From the NCBI RefSeq assembly GCF_022394535.1, contig NZ_CP089414.1, positions 2,790,001 through 2,854,000 on the forward strand: a DNA stretch of 64,000 nt, written 5' to 3'. The DNA is from Dyella terrae. GTDB taxonomy: Bacteria; Pseudomonadota; Gammaproteobacteria; Xanthomonadales; Rhodanobacteraceae. A program made the position numbers and the translations under genes. Below are positions 44,095-52,771 of this stretch, in pieces. Within the stretch, counting starts at the first letter, position 1; every line of letters starts with the position of its first letter. Under the pieces are notes generated by a model that saw nothing but the letters and a program-made list of their open reading frames with translations, was not told where the DNA came from and did not search any database.

Positions 44095-44826
44095 ATGCAT
44101 GACGAAACCGCCGCGCTCGTCGCGCGCCTGCTCTCACAACGCTGGCTGCCGCGCCACGACACACAGGCGCGCAAAGCGCTGCTCGACGAAGCGTTCCGCG
44201 AAGAACTTGATCGCCGCCTCGCGGCCGTGGGGCTGGAACTGCGCGAGCACCCCTATTCGGCTTATATCGGCGTGGCCGTGGCGCGCGCCAACGAAAAACA
44301 CGTGTTCGGCGGCAGCGACAGCTGGATCTCCAATACGCTGCAGTTGGACCGTGATGCTGTCGCGTTGCTGGTGGTGCTATGGGCGCTGATCGTGCTGCCC
44401 AAGCGCCAGCGCCAGCTCGAACGCCAGCAGGCCGAGGCCGATGCATCGCAGACGCTGATGTTCGCCGAGGGCAAGCCGATCTCGCGCGATGCCTCGCTAT
44501 CACCCATCGTGGCCGAGCGCACCTTGCTCGCCGACTTCGGCGACAGGCTGGGTGGCAAGACCCGCGTCAACTTCAACCTGGGCCTGCTTTCCCGCCATGG
44601 CTTTATCGCGCGCCGCAAGGGCGAACTGGCCGAAGGCCCCTTGCTCGATCTCGTCTTCGATTACGAGCGCACGGCGCGACGCATCCTCGATGGCGCGCTG
44701 AGCGACCTGCTCGCCGGGCTTACACCACGCGACGATATCGGCTCCGATGACGAACCGCTTTATGACGACACCGACGACGACGTGAATGAAATCAGCGAAG
44801 ACAGCGAAGTGATCCACGATGTTTGA
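44095..44826 (+). CDS. KITE-like winged-helix subunit of an SMC complex (MksE/JetB-like), tentative
   Basis: The ATG at 44095 follows AAGGA and gives 243 residues; the frame continues upstream across the inverted repeat but has no good start there. It has a helical N-terminus (ETAALVARLLSQRWLPRHDT), a beta-like strand pair (VGLELREHPYSAYIGVAVAR), a hydrophobic helix (DRDAVALLVVLWALIVLPKR) and a winged-helix end (VNFNLGLLSRHGFIARRKGE), then an Asp-rich tail. This matches the general pattern of MksE/JetB (DUF4194-like) proteins that bind the kleisin. It overlaps the SMC gene by eight bases, a strong sign of coupled translation. Confidence 0.65.
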   Translation: MHDETAALVARLLSQRWLPRHDTQARKALLDEAFREELDRRLAAVGLELREHPYSAYIGVAVARANEKHVFGGSDSWISNTLQLDRDAVALLVVLWALIVLPKRQRQLERQQAEADASQTLMFAEGKPISRDASLSPIVAERTLLADFGDRLGGKTRVNFNLGLLSRHGFIARRKGELAEGPLLDLVFDYERTARRILDGALSDLLAGLTPRDDIGSDDEPLYDDTDDDVNEISEDSEVIHDV

Positions 44827-47611
44827 TTTCCGTAGCCTCGAAGTCATCCACTGGGACTACTGGCAGCGCTTCAGCCTGCCGCTGGATACCAACATCGTCA
44901 CCGTGGTCGGCCCCAACGGCTCGGGCAAAACCACCCTGCTCGATGCGCTGCGCACCTTGCTCACCATCGACTGTGCAGGCAACCGCGACTACAAGAGCTA
45001 TCTGCGCCACAACGGCAAGCCATTCGCCTGGTTGCGCGCCCGCGTGGGCAACATACCGGGGCCGCGCGGCGAGCGTCCGTTCTTCCCGATCATGGACAGC
45101 GAAGTGACGCTGGCTGTGCGTATTCAGAAGAAAGGCGGCGAATGGCAGCGCCAATACGTCGTGATGGGCGGCGACGTCAGCGTGGACGAGATCGAAGCGC
45201 GCAACGACTTCATGGGCCTGCGCGAATACCGCGTGCGACTGGAAGGCGCGGGCCTCTCGCAGGCGATCCGCCGTGTGCTGACCCTGGAACAAGGCGCCAC
45301 CGACAAACTTTGCCAGTTGCCGCCCAAGTCGCTGCTGGATCTTGTTTTCGACGTCTTCGGCGACAAGGTCGTGCTGGAAGACTATCAGCGCGCACGCAAT
45401 GAACAAGCCGAAGCGGACCGCGAACTGCACGGGCTCGAACACCAGCTATCGCTGATTGGCGTGAGCCTGCAGGAAGCCGAAGGTCGCGTGCGCTCCTGGC
45501 AGGAGTGGGATGCGCTCAAGCACGAGCACACCGATCTCGTCGCTGAAACATTGCCACGCACCGAGCTGGCGGAACTGCACAACGCCATCCGTGGCGCGCG
45601 GCCGCAGTTGCTCGGCCTCAAGCGCAAGTGTCGCGATCTTTCCGCGCGCGACGTGGAACTGCAGCTGGGGCTGCAAACGCTCGATGCAGGCGAGGAATCA
45701 CTGCGCGGCGAACAGCACATCGCGGACCAGTCCCGCCAGCAGGCCAAGCAGCAGCTGGACGAAGCACGCCGCGCCGAAACCGAGAACGCCACCCTGCTCA
45801 AGCAGGAAGCGCATCTGCGCAAGCTGGTCGCCGAACAGGACGGTGCCGACCACGAAAAGCAGGGTAAGCAATTGGTCGAGGCACGCAGCCAGCTTGGCCG
45901 CCTGCAGAACGAGGAGGGCCGCCTGCGCGAGCAGCTATCCACGCTCACGGCGCAGTTGGGCGCGTGGCGCCGGGGTCAGCGCTACACACCGGAGTTCGAG
46001 CAATCGTTCCGCCGCGCGCTGGACGATGCAAGCATCGGCCATAGCATGCTGAGCGAGATCGTGGAGATCACGGAGCCGCGTTGGCAGGCCGCCGTGGAAG
46101 CGGTGCTGGCGGGTTATCGACACGTGGTGCTGCTGGATCACCCGCGCGATCGTGAAGCGGCATGGCGGCTGGGCGAACAACATCGCTACAAGCACTTCGT
46201 CGTCGCCGAGCGCGCGCCGACTGCATCGCCCACGCGTGGCTCCCTGCTGGAAGTGGTCGACTTCACCGCGCCAGCGCCGGAATGGCTGCTACGCCAGCTC
46301 GATCGCATCCGCCGCGTCGAGGACGTGGCCGATGGCGCGAAGCTGGGCAAAGAGCAGGACTGGATCACGCCGCAGGGCTATTTCCGCGAGCGTCGCGGCG
46401 GCCGCCACCTGGGTGTGGACGACGTCTACTTCGGCAGCGCCGCCCGCGAGCGTCAGCTGCGCGAGGGCGAAGACCGCCTGCAGCAGATCGAGAAACAGCT
46501 GCGCGCCATCGGCGACAAGCGCAAGACTTATCAGGAACAGGCCAGCGACGCGGAAAGCCTGCTGCGCGGTGCCAACGCCAGCGGCCAGTTGGCCGACCGC
46601 GCCGATGAATTCGCCGTCGCGCACGAAGCACAGGCTGCCCTGCAGGATGACGTGCAACGCTGTGCTGACAGCTACGCCGCCGCCGAAGCGCACTACGAAT
46701 CGATGCGCGAGAAGCGTCAGCTGAATTCTCGCCAGCGCGATAACGAAGCGCGCGAACACCGGCAGGCACAGCAGCAACTCGCCGATACCGCACGTCAGTT
46801 CACGCAGGCACGCAACGAACAGATCGACCGTCTCAAGGCTTTCCGCCACAAGCGCAGCCACGTGCGTCCTGCCCACCGCACACGCCACGCCATGACGGAG
46901 CTGCGCGAGCGCTATGAATCGCCCGCCGCTGCCCGTCGCGAGATCGATCGCATCGAGCGCCGCCTCAACGAGGGCCACTGGGAAACCGATGACGGCGTGC
47001 TGCCTTTGCGCGACAAGTACGCCAACGACCACGGCGGCCTCAAGGAAGATCTGCAGCGTCGCCGCGTACACCTGGAGCGTGCAGGGCGCATCACCAGCGA
47101 AGCGCGTGGGGCCTACCTCAACGTGCTGCGCAATACGGTGAAACGCTACGCGCGCAACCTGAAGGTGCTGGCGGACCTTGCCGGCATCGGCGTGGAAGTG
47201 GAGCTGCCGGAACTGTCGAACGAAGACCTCGCGCTGGCACAGGCCGGCCTCAACGTGCGCTTCGAGTTCGACAAGAAGGGCTGGATCGGCATGGACGACG
47301 GCGAGGCGTCGGGTGGTCAGCAGGTGATGAAGTCGCTGCTGTTGTTGGTGGCGTTGATGCGCGACGAGGACCGCCCCGGCGGCTTCGTGTTCATTGATGA
47401 ACCGTTCGCGCACCTGGATATCTTCAACATCGACAAGGTGGGTGCCTTCCTCAAGTCCACCCGCGCCCAGTACATTCTGACCACCCCGGCCACGCACAAC
47501 ATCAACGTGTTCCAGCCCAGCGATCTGACCCTTGTTACCAGCAAGCGCCGCCCTGGCGCGACCTGGGCGCAACCCCTGGCCGTTCTGCGTCGCCGGACCG
47601 AAGCCGCATGA
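44819..47611 (+). CDS. SMC-like ATPase with hinge (MksB/JetC-like)
   Basis: The 930-residue protein has a Walker A motif, VVGPNGSGKTTLLDAL (31-38), a long coiled coil (about 170-385) and a globular hinge at about 390-540 (SEIVEITEPRWQAAVEAVLA, GYRHVVLLDHPRDREAAWRL). A second coiled coil follows, then the C-terminal head with signature ASGGQQVMKSLLLLVALM and Walker B GGFVFIDEPFAHLD. There is no CxxC zinc hook, so it is not SbcC/Rad50. The coils are short: MksB and JetC are usually over 1,000 residues. With the two upstream genes it forms a condensin-like complex; a nuclease partner is not present. Confidence 0.85.
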   Translation: MFDFRSLEVIHWDYWQRFSLPLDTNIVTVVGPNGSGKTTLLDALRTLLTIDCAGNRDYKSYLRHNGKPFAWLRARVGNIPGPRGERPFFPIMDSEVTLAVRIQKKGGEWQRQYVVMGGDVSVDEIEARNDFMGLREYRVRLEGAGLSQAIRRVLTLEQGATDKLCQLPPKSLLDLVFDVFGDKVVLEDYQRARNEQAEADRELHGLEHQLSLIGVSLQEAEGRVRSWQEWDALKHEHTDLVAETLPRTELAELHNAIRGARPQLLGLKRKCRDLSARDVELQLGLQTLDAGEESLRGEQHIADQSRQQAKQQLDEARRAETENATLLKQEAHLRKLVAEQDGADHEKQGKQLVEARSQLGRLQNEEGRLREQLSTLTAQLGAWRRGQRYTPEFEQSFRRALDDASIGHSMLSEIVEITEPRWQAAVEAVLAGYRHVVLLDHPRDREAAWRLGEQHRYKHFVVAERAPTASPTRGSLLEVVDFTAPAPEWLLRQLDRIRRVEDVADGAKLGKEQDWITPQGYFRERRGGRHLGVDDVYFGSAARERQLREGEDRLQQIEKQLRAIGDKRKTYQEQASDAESLLRGANASGQLADRADEFAVAHEAQAALQDDVQRCADSYAAAEAHYESMREKRQLNSRQRDNEAREHRQAQQQLADTARQFTQARNEQIDRLKAFRHKRSHVRPAHRTRHAMTELRERYESPAAARREIDRIERRLNEGHWETDDGVLPLRDKYANDHGGLKEDLQRRRVHLERAGRITSEARGAYLNVLRNTVKRYARNLKVLADLAGIGVEVELPELSNEDLALAQAGLNVRFEFDKKGWIGMDDGEASGGQQVMKSLLLLVALMRDEDRPGGFVFIDEPFAHLDIFNIDKVGAFLKSTRAQYILTTPATHNINVFQPSDLTLVTSKRRPGATWAQPLAVLRRRTEAA

Positions 47612-47970
47612 TCGTGCGCCGGCCCATCCCTGCCTCCCTACGGGCGGGTGTGACGCTGGCCGGCCTGCTGCTTGCGCCCCTGCTTGCATGGGCGCAAGCC
47701 ACCCCCGCCGAGTACCTGCGCGAGTTCGATACCGATGGTGACGGCCGGGTCAGTGAGGCGGAGTACGTGGCCCACCTGAGCGAAGGTTTCCATCATCTCG
47801 ACCGCAATGGCGATGGTGTACTGGAAGCTGACGAGTTGCCCGGCGGGCATGGCAAACCGATCACCCTCAAGCAGTTTCAGGACAACCTGCGCCGGCAATT
47901 CCACAAGCTGGACCGCAATCACGACGGTTACCTGGACGCGCGCGAACTGACGCAGCCACCGCAGAGCTGA
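47608..47970 (+). CDS. Exported EF-hand calcium-binding protein
   Basis: The 120-residue protein has a signal peptide (LRAGVTLAGLLLAPLLAWAQA, a little after the start) and three canonical EF-hand loops: DTDGDGRVSEAE, DRNGDGVLEADE and DRNHDGYLDARE. Each has Asp or Asn at positions 1, 3 and 5 and Glu at 12. It is expected in the periplasm, binding calcium. Its ATG overlaps the SMC stop by four bases. A functional tie to a cytoplasmic SMC complex is hard to see, so the coupling may be chance or for expression only. Confidence 0.88.
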   Translation: MIVRRPIPASLRAGVTLAGLLLAPLLAWAQATPAEYLREFDTDGDGRVSEAEYVAHLSEGFHHLDRNGDGVLEADELPGGHGKPITLKQFQDNLRRQFHKLDRNHDGYLDARELTQPPQS

Positions 47971-48076
47971 CGGCTCGTCCCAGCGCGCTCCAAGGGGCGC
48001 CCGCCCGTCTTCCGCACTGCACACACAACGTCACCTGCGATCGGCTATCGTGCGCCTCTTGCCGTCGGTCACGTCC

Positions 48077-49426
48077 ATGGATCAGACAACCCAACCCGAG
48101 CTCCATCCCCGTCGCCGAGCCGCCTTGGCGTTCATCTTCGTTACCGTCGTGCTGGACATGCTGGCATTCGGGATTGTCATCCCGGTGTTGCCGCACCTGA
48201 TCGAGCAACTCGCCGGTGGCGGCATCTCCAACGCGGCATGGTGGGTGGGGGTGTTCAGCACGGTGTTCGCCATCGTGCAGTTCGCTTTCTCGCCGATACA
48301 AGGGGCACTGTCCGACCGCTTCGGCCGCCGGCCGGTGATCCTGATTTCCAACGCGGGGCTTGCGATCGATTTCTTCGTGCTGGCTCTGGCACCGACGCTG
48401 TGGTTGCTGTTTGTCGCCCGCGTGGTGCTGGGTATGACGGCGGCGAGCTTCACCACCGCGAATGCGTACATCGCGGACATCACGCCCAAGGAAAAGCGCG
48501 CAGCGGCCTACGGCATCCTCGGCAGCGCCTTCGGCCTGGGTTTCATCATCGGCCCCGGTCTTGGCGGTCTCCTTGGTGACATCCATCTGCGCCTGCCGTT
48601 CTGGGTGGCGGGTGGACTGGCGGCGTGCAATTTCCTGTATGGCCTGTTCGTGCTGCCGGAGTCCCTGCCCAAGGAACGCCGTACGCCGAAGTTCGAGATC
48701 CACAGCGCGCATCCGCTGGGTTCGCTCAAACTGCTCATGCGCTATCCACTCGTGCTGCGGCTGGCGGTGGTGATGTTCCTGGTGTTTCTGTCGCACTACG
48801 TGTTGCAGACCACTTTTGTGCTGTACGCGGACTACCGCTACCAGTGGGGTCCACGCGCCGTGGGCTACGTGCTGATGCTGGTGGGTGCCTGCGATGGCCT
48901 GGTGCAGGCGGTGCTCACACGCAAGCTCGCACCCATTTTCGGCGAACGTCGCTTGATGCTGGGCGGCATGGTGTTTGGCATCGGCTCGTTCCTGGTGATG
49001 GGTCTGGCCAACACCGGAGGGGTGTTCCTGCTGGGCATCCCGCTGATGGCGCTATGGGGGCTGTCGCAGCCACCCATCCAATCGCTGATGACGCACGAGG
49101 TGGATCCACACGAACAAGGCCGCCTGCAGGGCGCGATTGCCAGCTTGCAGAGCTTCGCGGGCATCTTTGGCCCGTTCCTGTTCGCGCAGGTGTTCTCGTT
49201 CTCGATCTCGCCGGCCTCGCCGTTCCATCTGCCGGGACTGGCTTTCGTACTGTCCGCCGTGCTGCTTGCCATCGGCGCGTACATCGCCATGCGCGCGACA
49301 CGACAGGTGCAAGACCTCGCCAGGGCCGACGCGCCCGTGCCGAACACCATTCCGGGTGAACCGTCCTCGGTCGTCCCATTGCAAGCTGCCATCACCCCCA
49401 CCGAACCACCGGAGCAATCCCCATGA
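48077..49426 (+). CDS. MFS drug-type transporter (TCR/Tet family)
   Basis: The ATG at 48077 gives 449 residues and twelve membrane helices. It has the DHA1/TCR pattern: FVTVVLDMLAFGIVIPVLPH in helix 1, GALSDRFGRRPVILISNAGL as motif A, and LGSAFGLGFIIGPGLGGLLG as motif C of antiporters. The family includes tetracycline exporters, but most chromosomal members have other or unknown substrates, so resistance should not be assumed. Its stop overlaps the DUF1993 start by four bases. Confidence 0.87.
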   Translation: MDQTTQPELHPRRRAALAFIFVTVVLDMLAFGIVIPVLPHLIEQLAGGGISNAAWWVGVFSTVFAIVQFAFSPIQGALSDRFGRRPVILISNAGLAIDFFVLALAPTLWLLFVARVVLGMTAASFTTANAYIADITPKEKRAAAYGILGSAFGLGFIIGPGLGGLLGDIHLRLPFWVAGGLAACNFLYGLFVLPESLPKERRTPKFEIHSAHPLGSLKLLMRYPLVLRLAVVMFLVFLSHYVLQTTFVLYADYRYQWGPRAVGYVLMLVGACDGLVQAVLTRKLAPIFGERRLMLGGMVFGIGSFLVMGLANTGGVFLLGIPLMALWGLSQPPIQSLMTHEVDPHEQGRLQGAIASLQSFAGIFGPFLFAQVFSFSISPASPFHLPGLAFVLSAVLLAIGAYIAMRATRQVQDLARADAPVPNTIPGEPSSVVPLQAAITPTEPPEQSP

Positions 49427-49929
49427 CTTTGTCGATGTACCAGGCGTCCGTTCCCGTTTTCCTGCGTGCCTTGCAGAACTTGCAGCACGTGCTGCGCAAG
49501 GGTGAGGCGCACGCGGAGGCGCGCAAGTACGATCCCGTCCTGTTGCTGCAGGGTCGCCTGACGGTGGACATGCTGCCGCTGACGCGCCAAGTGCAGATCG
49601 CCACCGACATGGCCAAGAACGGTTGTGCTCGCCTCGCCGGCGTGGATCCGCTGAAGTTCGAGGACAACGAAACCAGCTTTGCTGAACTGCACGCTCGCGT
49701 TGAGCGCGCCATCGATTACATCAAGAGTTTCAAGGTCGACCAGATCGATGGCAGTGAGACGCGCGCGGTGACGATCAAGACCCGCAGCGGCGAGCAGCAT
49801 TTCGAGGGCGAGGGCTATCTGCTGCACTTCGTGATCCCCAATCTGTTCTTCCACTGCACCACCGCCTACGCGATCCTGCGTGAGGCCGGCGCGGACCTGG
49901 GCAAGCCCGACTTTATCGGCAAGCCGTAA
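49423..49929 (+). CDS. DUF1993 family protein
   Basis: The 168-residue protein shows the DUF1993 pattern: MTLSMYQASVPVFLRALQNL, then PVLLLQGRLTVDMLPLTRQV, then FVIPNLFFHCTTAYAILREA and GKPDFIG at the end. It looks like a four-helix bundle of the DinB-like type. The role is unknown. Its ATG lies within the stop region of the MFS gene (ATGA), so they are co-translated. A palindromic repeat follows. Confidence 0.9.
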   Translation: MTLSMYQASVPVFLRALQNLQHVLRKGEAHAEARKYDPVLLLQGRLTVDMLPLTRQVQIATDMAKNGCARLAGVDPLKFEDNETSFAELHARVERAIDYIKSFKVDQIDGSETRAVTIKTRSGEQHFEGEGYLLHFVIPNLFFHCTTAYAILREAGADLGKPDFIGKP

Positions 49930-49943
49930 GCGTCACTGGCGCG

Positions 49944-49982
49944 AAGCCCGTCATTCCGCTGAACGCAGGAATGACGGGGCTT
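49944..49982. repeat. Palindromic repeat of the CGTCATTCC type, copy 2
   Basis: AAGCCCGTCATTCC (49944-49957) pairs with GGAATGACGGGGCTT (49968-49982), with one extra base in the right arm, around a 10-base spacer. It shares the CGTCATTCC core with the repeat at 19566-19610. It follows the DUF1993 gene and may also terminate transcription, although only TTCTC follows the stem. Confidence 0.7.
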
Positions 49983-50059
49983 CTCAAGCGCGGCGCGGTA
50001 CTTGATACCGGGGTCTTCCGCTCCCACTAGTGGGAGTTCAATTGCCCGGAGCCAACGTC

Positions 50060-50713
50060 ATGACCGCCCCCACGCCCATCAAGATCGACTTCGTCTCGGA
50101 CGTGGTGTGCCCCTGGTGCGCCATCGGCCTCAAATCGCTGGAACAGGCGCTGGAGAAGCTGGGCGATGACGTCACAGTGGAACTGCACTTTCAGCCGTTC
50201 GAGCTGAACCCGCAGATGGCGCCCGAGGGCGAAGACATCGGCGAGCATCTGGCGCGCAAGTACGGCAGCACGCCGGAGCAGATGCGCCAGAACCAGGAGG
50301 CCATCCGCGATCGCGGCGCCGCCCTGGGCTTCACCTTTGACATGAATAAGCGCAGTCGCATCGTGAACACGTTCGATGCGCACCGCCTGCTGCATTGGGC
50401 CGCCCTGAAAGGCAGCCAGGTCGAACTCAAGCAGGCCTTGCTGGCGGCCTACTTCACGCAGGGCCGCGATGTCAGCTCGCGCGATGTATTGGTGGACGTG
50501 GCCGCCTCTGTGGGGCTGGACGCCATCGAGGCGCGGCACGTACTGGACGAGAACCGTTATGCGCAGGACGTGCGCGCGCAGGAGCAGTTCTACCAGGCAC
50601 AGGGCATCCGTGCGGTGCCCTCGGTGATCGTCAACGACCGCTACCTGATCCAGGGCGGCCAGCCGGCGGACGTGTTCGAGCAGACGCTGCGGCAGATCGC
50701 GGCCGAAGCCTGA
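50060..50713 (+). CDS. DsbA-family oxidoreductase, FrnE type
   Basis: The ATG at 50060 gives 217 residues, the usual FrnE length. The thioredoxin-fold active site is SDVVCPWCAIG, and the cis-Pro region is IRAVPSVIVNDRYLIQGGQP. A helical insertion lies between (NTFDAHRLLHWAALKGSQVE). There is no signal peptide, so it acts in the cytoplasm, probably as a disulfide oxidoreductase or isomerase; in Deinococcus a relative is involved in oxidative-stress tolerance. The substrate is unknown. Confidence 0.88.
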   Translation: MTAPTPIKIDFVSDVVCPWCAIGLKSLEQALEKLGDDVTVELHFQPFELNPQMAPEGEDIGEHLARKYGSTPEQMRQNQEAIRDRGAALGFTFDMNKRSRIVNTFDAHRLLHWAALKGSQVELKQALLAAYFTQGRDVSSRDVLVDVAASVGLDAIEARHVLDENRYAQDVRAQEQFYQAQGIRAVPSVIVNDRYLIQGGQPADVFEQTLRQIAAEA

Positions 50714-50804
50714 GGGCTCACCCGATGAGCCCCAGCGGGTAAGGCGCCTGGGGCGGCCCTGGCATGCGAAAATACCCGGCCGCCGCCCTTGACCGCCCTG
50801 CCGC

Positions 50805-52439
50805 ATGATCAGACTGACCGATATCAAGCTCCCGCTGGACCACGCCGACGGCGCCCTTGAGGCTGCCGTCCGCGCGAAGCTGGGGCTGGGCAAGGACAGC
50901 CTGCGCGGCTTTAGCGTGTTCCGCCGCGGCTATGACGCACGCAAGCGCGGCGGCATCCTGCTCATCTACACGCTGGACGTGGAGGTGGCCGACGAGGCCG
51001 ATGTCCTCCATCGCCACGCCGATGACAAGCATGTGCAGCCCACGCCGGACACCAGCTACCACTTCGTGGCGCAAGCACCGCAGGATCTGAAGCAACGCCC
51101 CATTGTGATCGGCTTCGGCCCCTGCGGCCTGTTCGCAGGCCTGCTACTGGCGCAGATGGGCTACCGGCCGATCATCCTCGACCGTGGCAAGGCGGTACGC
51201 GAGCGAACCGTGGACACCTGGGGTCTGTGGCGCAAGCGCCAGCTGGAACCCGAATCCAATGTGCAGTTCGGTGAGGGCGGTGCAGGCACATTCTCCGACG
51301 GCAAGCTGCACAGCCAGATCTCCGACCCGCACCATCACGGCCGCAAGGTACTCACCGAGTTCGTGAAGGCTGGCGCGCCGGAGGAAATCCTCTACGTCAG
51401 CAAGCCGCACATCGGTACGTTCCGCCTTGTGTCGATGGTGGAAACCATGCGCGAAACTATCCAGTCCCTGGGCGGCGAGATCCGCTTCAGCGAGCGCGTG
51501 GACGATCTGCTGGTCGACACCGACGCCGACGGTACGCGCCAGTTGCGCGGCGTGGTGCTGTCCAACGGCGAACAGTTGTTGAGCGATCACGTGGTGCTCG
51601 CCGTGGGTCACAGCGCCCGTGACACGTTTTTCATGCTGCACGACCGCGGCGTCTACATGGAGGCCAAGCCGTTCTCCATCGGCTTCCGCGTGGAGCACCC
51701 GCAGTCGATCGTCGATCAAGCGCGCTTCGGCCCGCAGGCCGGGCATCCCATGCTTGGTGCCGCCGACTACAAGTTGGTGCACCACTGCAAGAATGGCCGC
51801 TCGGTGTACAGCTTCTGCATGTGCCCTGGCGGCACCGTGGTCGCGGCTGCATCGGAGCCCGAACGCGTCGTCACCAACGGCATGAGCCAGTACTCGCGCA
51901 ACGAACGCAACGCGAACGCGGCCATCGTGGTCGGCATCGAGCCCAAGGACTTCGCTGCCTTCGACGACAGCGGAAGCCCCTTGGCTGGCATCGCGTTGCA
52001 GCGTGCGCTCGAATCGCGCGCGTACGAACTGGGTGGCCGCGACTACAGCGCACCGGGGCAATTGGTGGGCGATTTCATCAAGGGCAAAGCATCCACCGGG
52101 TTCGGCAACGTGCAGCCCTCGTACAAACCGGGCGTGCATCTCACCGACCTCGCCCCCGCCCTGCCCGACTACGCCATCGAGGCGATCCGCGAGGCGCTTC
52201 CCGCCTTCGAGCGCCAGATCAAGGGTTTCGCCATGCACGACGCCGTGCTGACCGGCGTAGAAACCCGTACGTCTTCGCCGGTGCGCATCCGCCGGGGCGA
52301 GGATTACCAGAGCCTCAACACACGCGGCCTCTTCCCCGCCGGTGAAGGCGCAGGCTATGCGGGCGGCATCCTCTCCGCAGCCGTCGACGGTATTCGTGTC
52401 GCGGAAGCAGTCGCCAAGGACATCAACACGTCCTGTTGA
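50805..52439 (+). CDS. FAD-dependent dehydrogenase, COG2509 type
   Basis: The 544-residue protein starts MIRLTDIKLPLDHADGALEA. An N-terminal ferredoxin-like domain (to about residue 90) is followed by the FAD-binding motif RPIVIGFGPCGLFAGLLLAQ, then SNVQFGEGGAGTFSDGKLHS, DHVVLAVGHSARDTFFMLHD and the C-terminal FAD contact FPAGEGAGYAGGILSAAVDG. This is a widespread family of uncharacterised flavoproteins. It is about 90 bp downstream of the FrnE gene. The substrate is unknown. Confidence 0.88.
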   Translation: MIRLTDIKLPLDHADGALEAAVRAKLGLGKDSLRGFSVFRRGYDARKRGGILLIYTLDVEVADEADVLHRHADDKHVQPTPDTSYHFVAQAPQDLKQRPIVIGFGPCGLFAGLLLAQMGYRPIILDRGKAVRERTVDTWGLWRKRQLEPESNVQFGEGGAGTFSDGKLHSQISDPHHHGRKVLTEFVKAGAPEEILYVSKPHIGTFRLVSMVETMRETIQSLGGEIRFSERVDDLLVDTDADGTRQLRGVVLSNGEQLLSDHVVLAVGHSARDTFFMLHDRGVYMEAKPFSIGFRVEHPQSIVDQARFGPQAGHPMLGAADYKLVHHCKNGRSVYSFCMCPGGTVVAAASEPERVVTNGMSQYSRNERNANAAIVVGIEPKDFAAFDDSGSPLAGIALQRALESRAYELGGRDYSAPGQLVGDFIKGKASTGFGNVQPSYKPGVHLTDLAPALPDYAIEAIREALPAFERQIKGFAMHDAVLTGVETRTSSPVRIRRGEDYQSLNTRGLFPAGEGAGYAGGILSAAVDGIRVAEAVAKDINTSC

Positions 52440-52603
52440 CATGCCTTGGTGATCTGACCCCAGGCCCTCCGCGCCCTCCTCCCGGCACGGACATAATCCT
52501 TTGATATCGGCCGCTTAGGCGAAAAATCGCCGCGTTCGTGCGGTGCCGCGCGCGTGGATCACGTCCGCCGCGGCCCATGACCTTCGACCTATATTCGTAA
52601 GAA

Positions 52604-52681
52604 AAAGCTGATTTCGTCAGCTTTGCGTAAGTTCCTTGTGATCTTATCGCAACAACTTGCTAACAAAGACGCAGCAAGTTG
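52604..52681. promoter_or_regulatory. Two dyads in the 5' region of the second receptor gene
   Basis: AAAGCTGA (52604-52611) and TCAGCTTT (52617-52624) form an 8-bp dyad, framed by two direct CGTAAG copies. Further on, CAACTTGCT (52653-52661) and AGCAAGTTG (52673-52681) form a 9-bp dyad. Both lie in the 332-bp gap 52440-52771, about 90-170 bp before the receptor start, which suits operators or leader-RNA hairpins. A TATATT at 52590-52595 may be a -10 box, but no clear -35 was seen. Otherwise the gap shows nothing. Confidence 0.55.
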
Positions 52682-52771
52682 CGAACCTCAAGCTGATGCT
52701 TGTTTACCCGGCAACCGGGGACGTTGCAGGGCGTCAGCGCCAAAAAAGACCCAACCGTAGGGAGGCGGTCT

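Noticed and set aside
42535..47611. Calling the SMC operon a Wadjet defence system
   Set aside because: The essential nuclease subunit JetD is not found in the operon or its neighbours, and no other defence genes are near.
44819..47611. SbcC/Rad50-type identity for the SMC-like ATPase
   Set aside because: There is no CxxC zinc hook, no SbcD partner, and a globular hinge is visible in the middle.
46289..47689. 466-codon open frame on the minus strand
   Set aside because: Opposite the C-terminal part of the SMC ATPase with its signature and Walker B motifs; not a separate gene.
48077..49426. Tetracycline-resistance gene
   Set aside because: The family is right, but chromosomal members in such bacteria mostly have other roles, and no resistance context is present.
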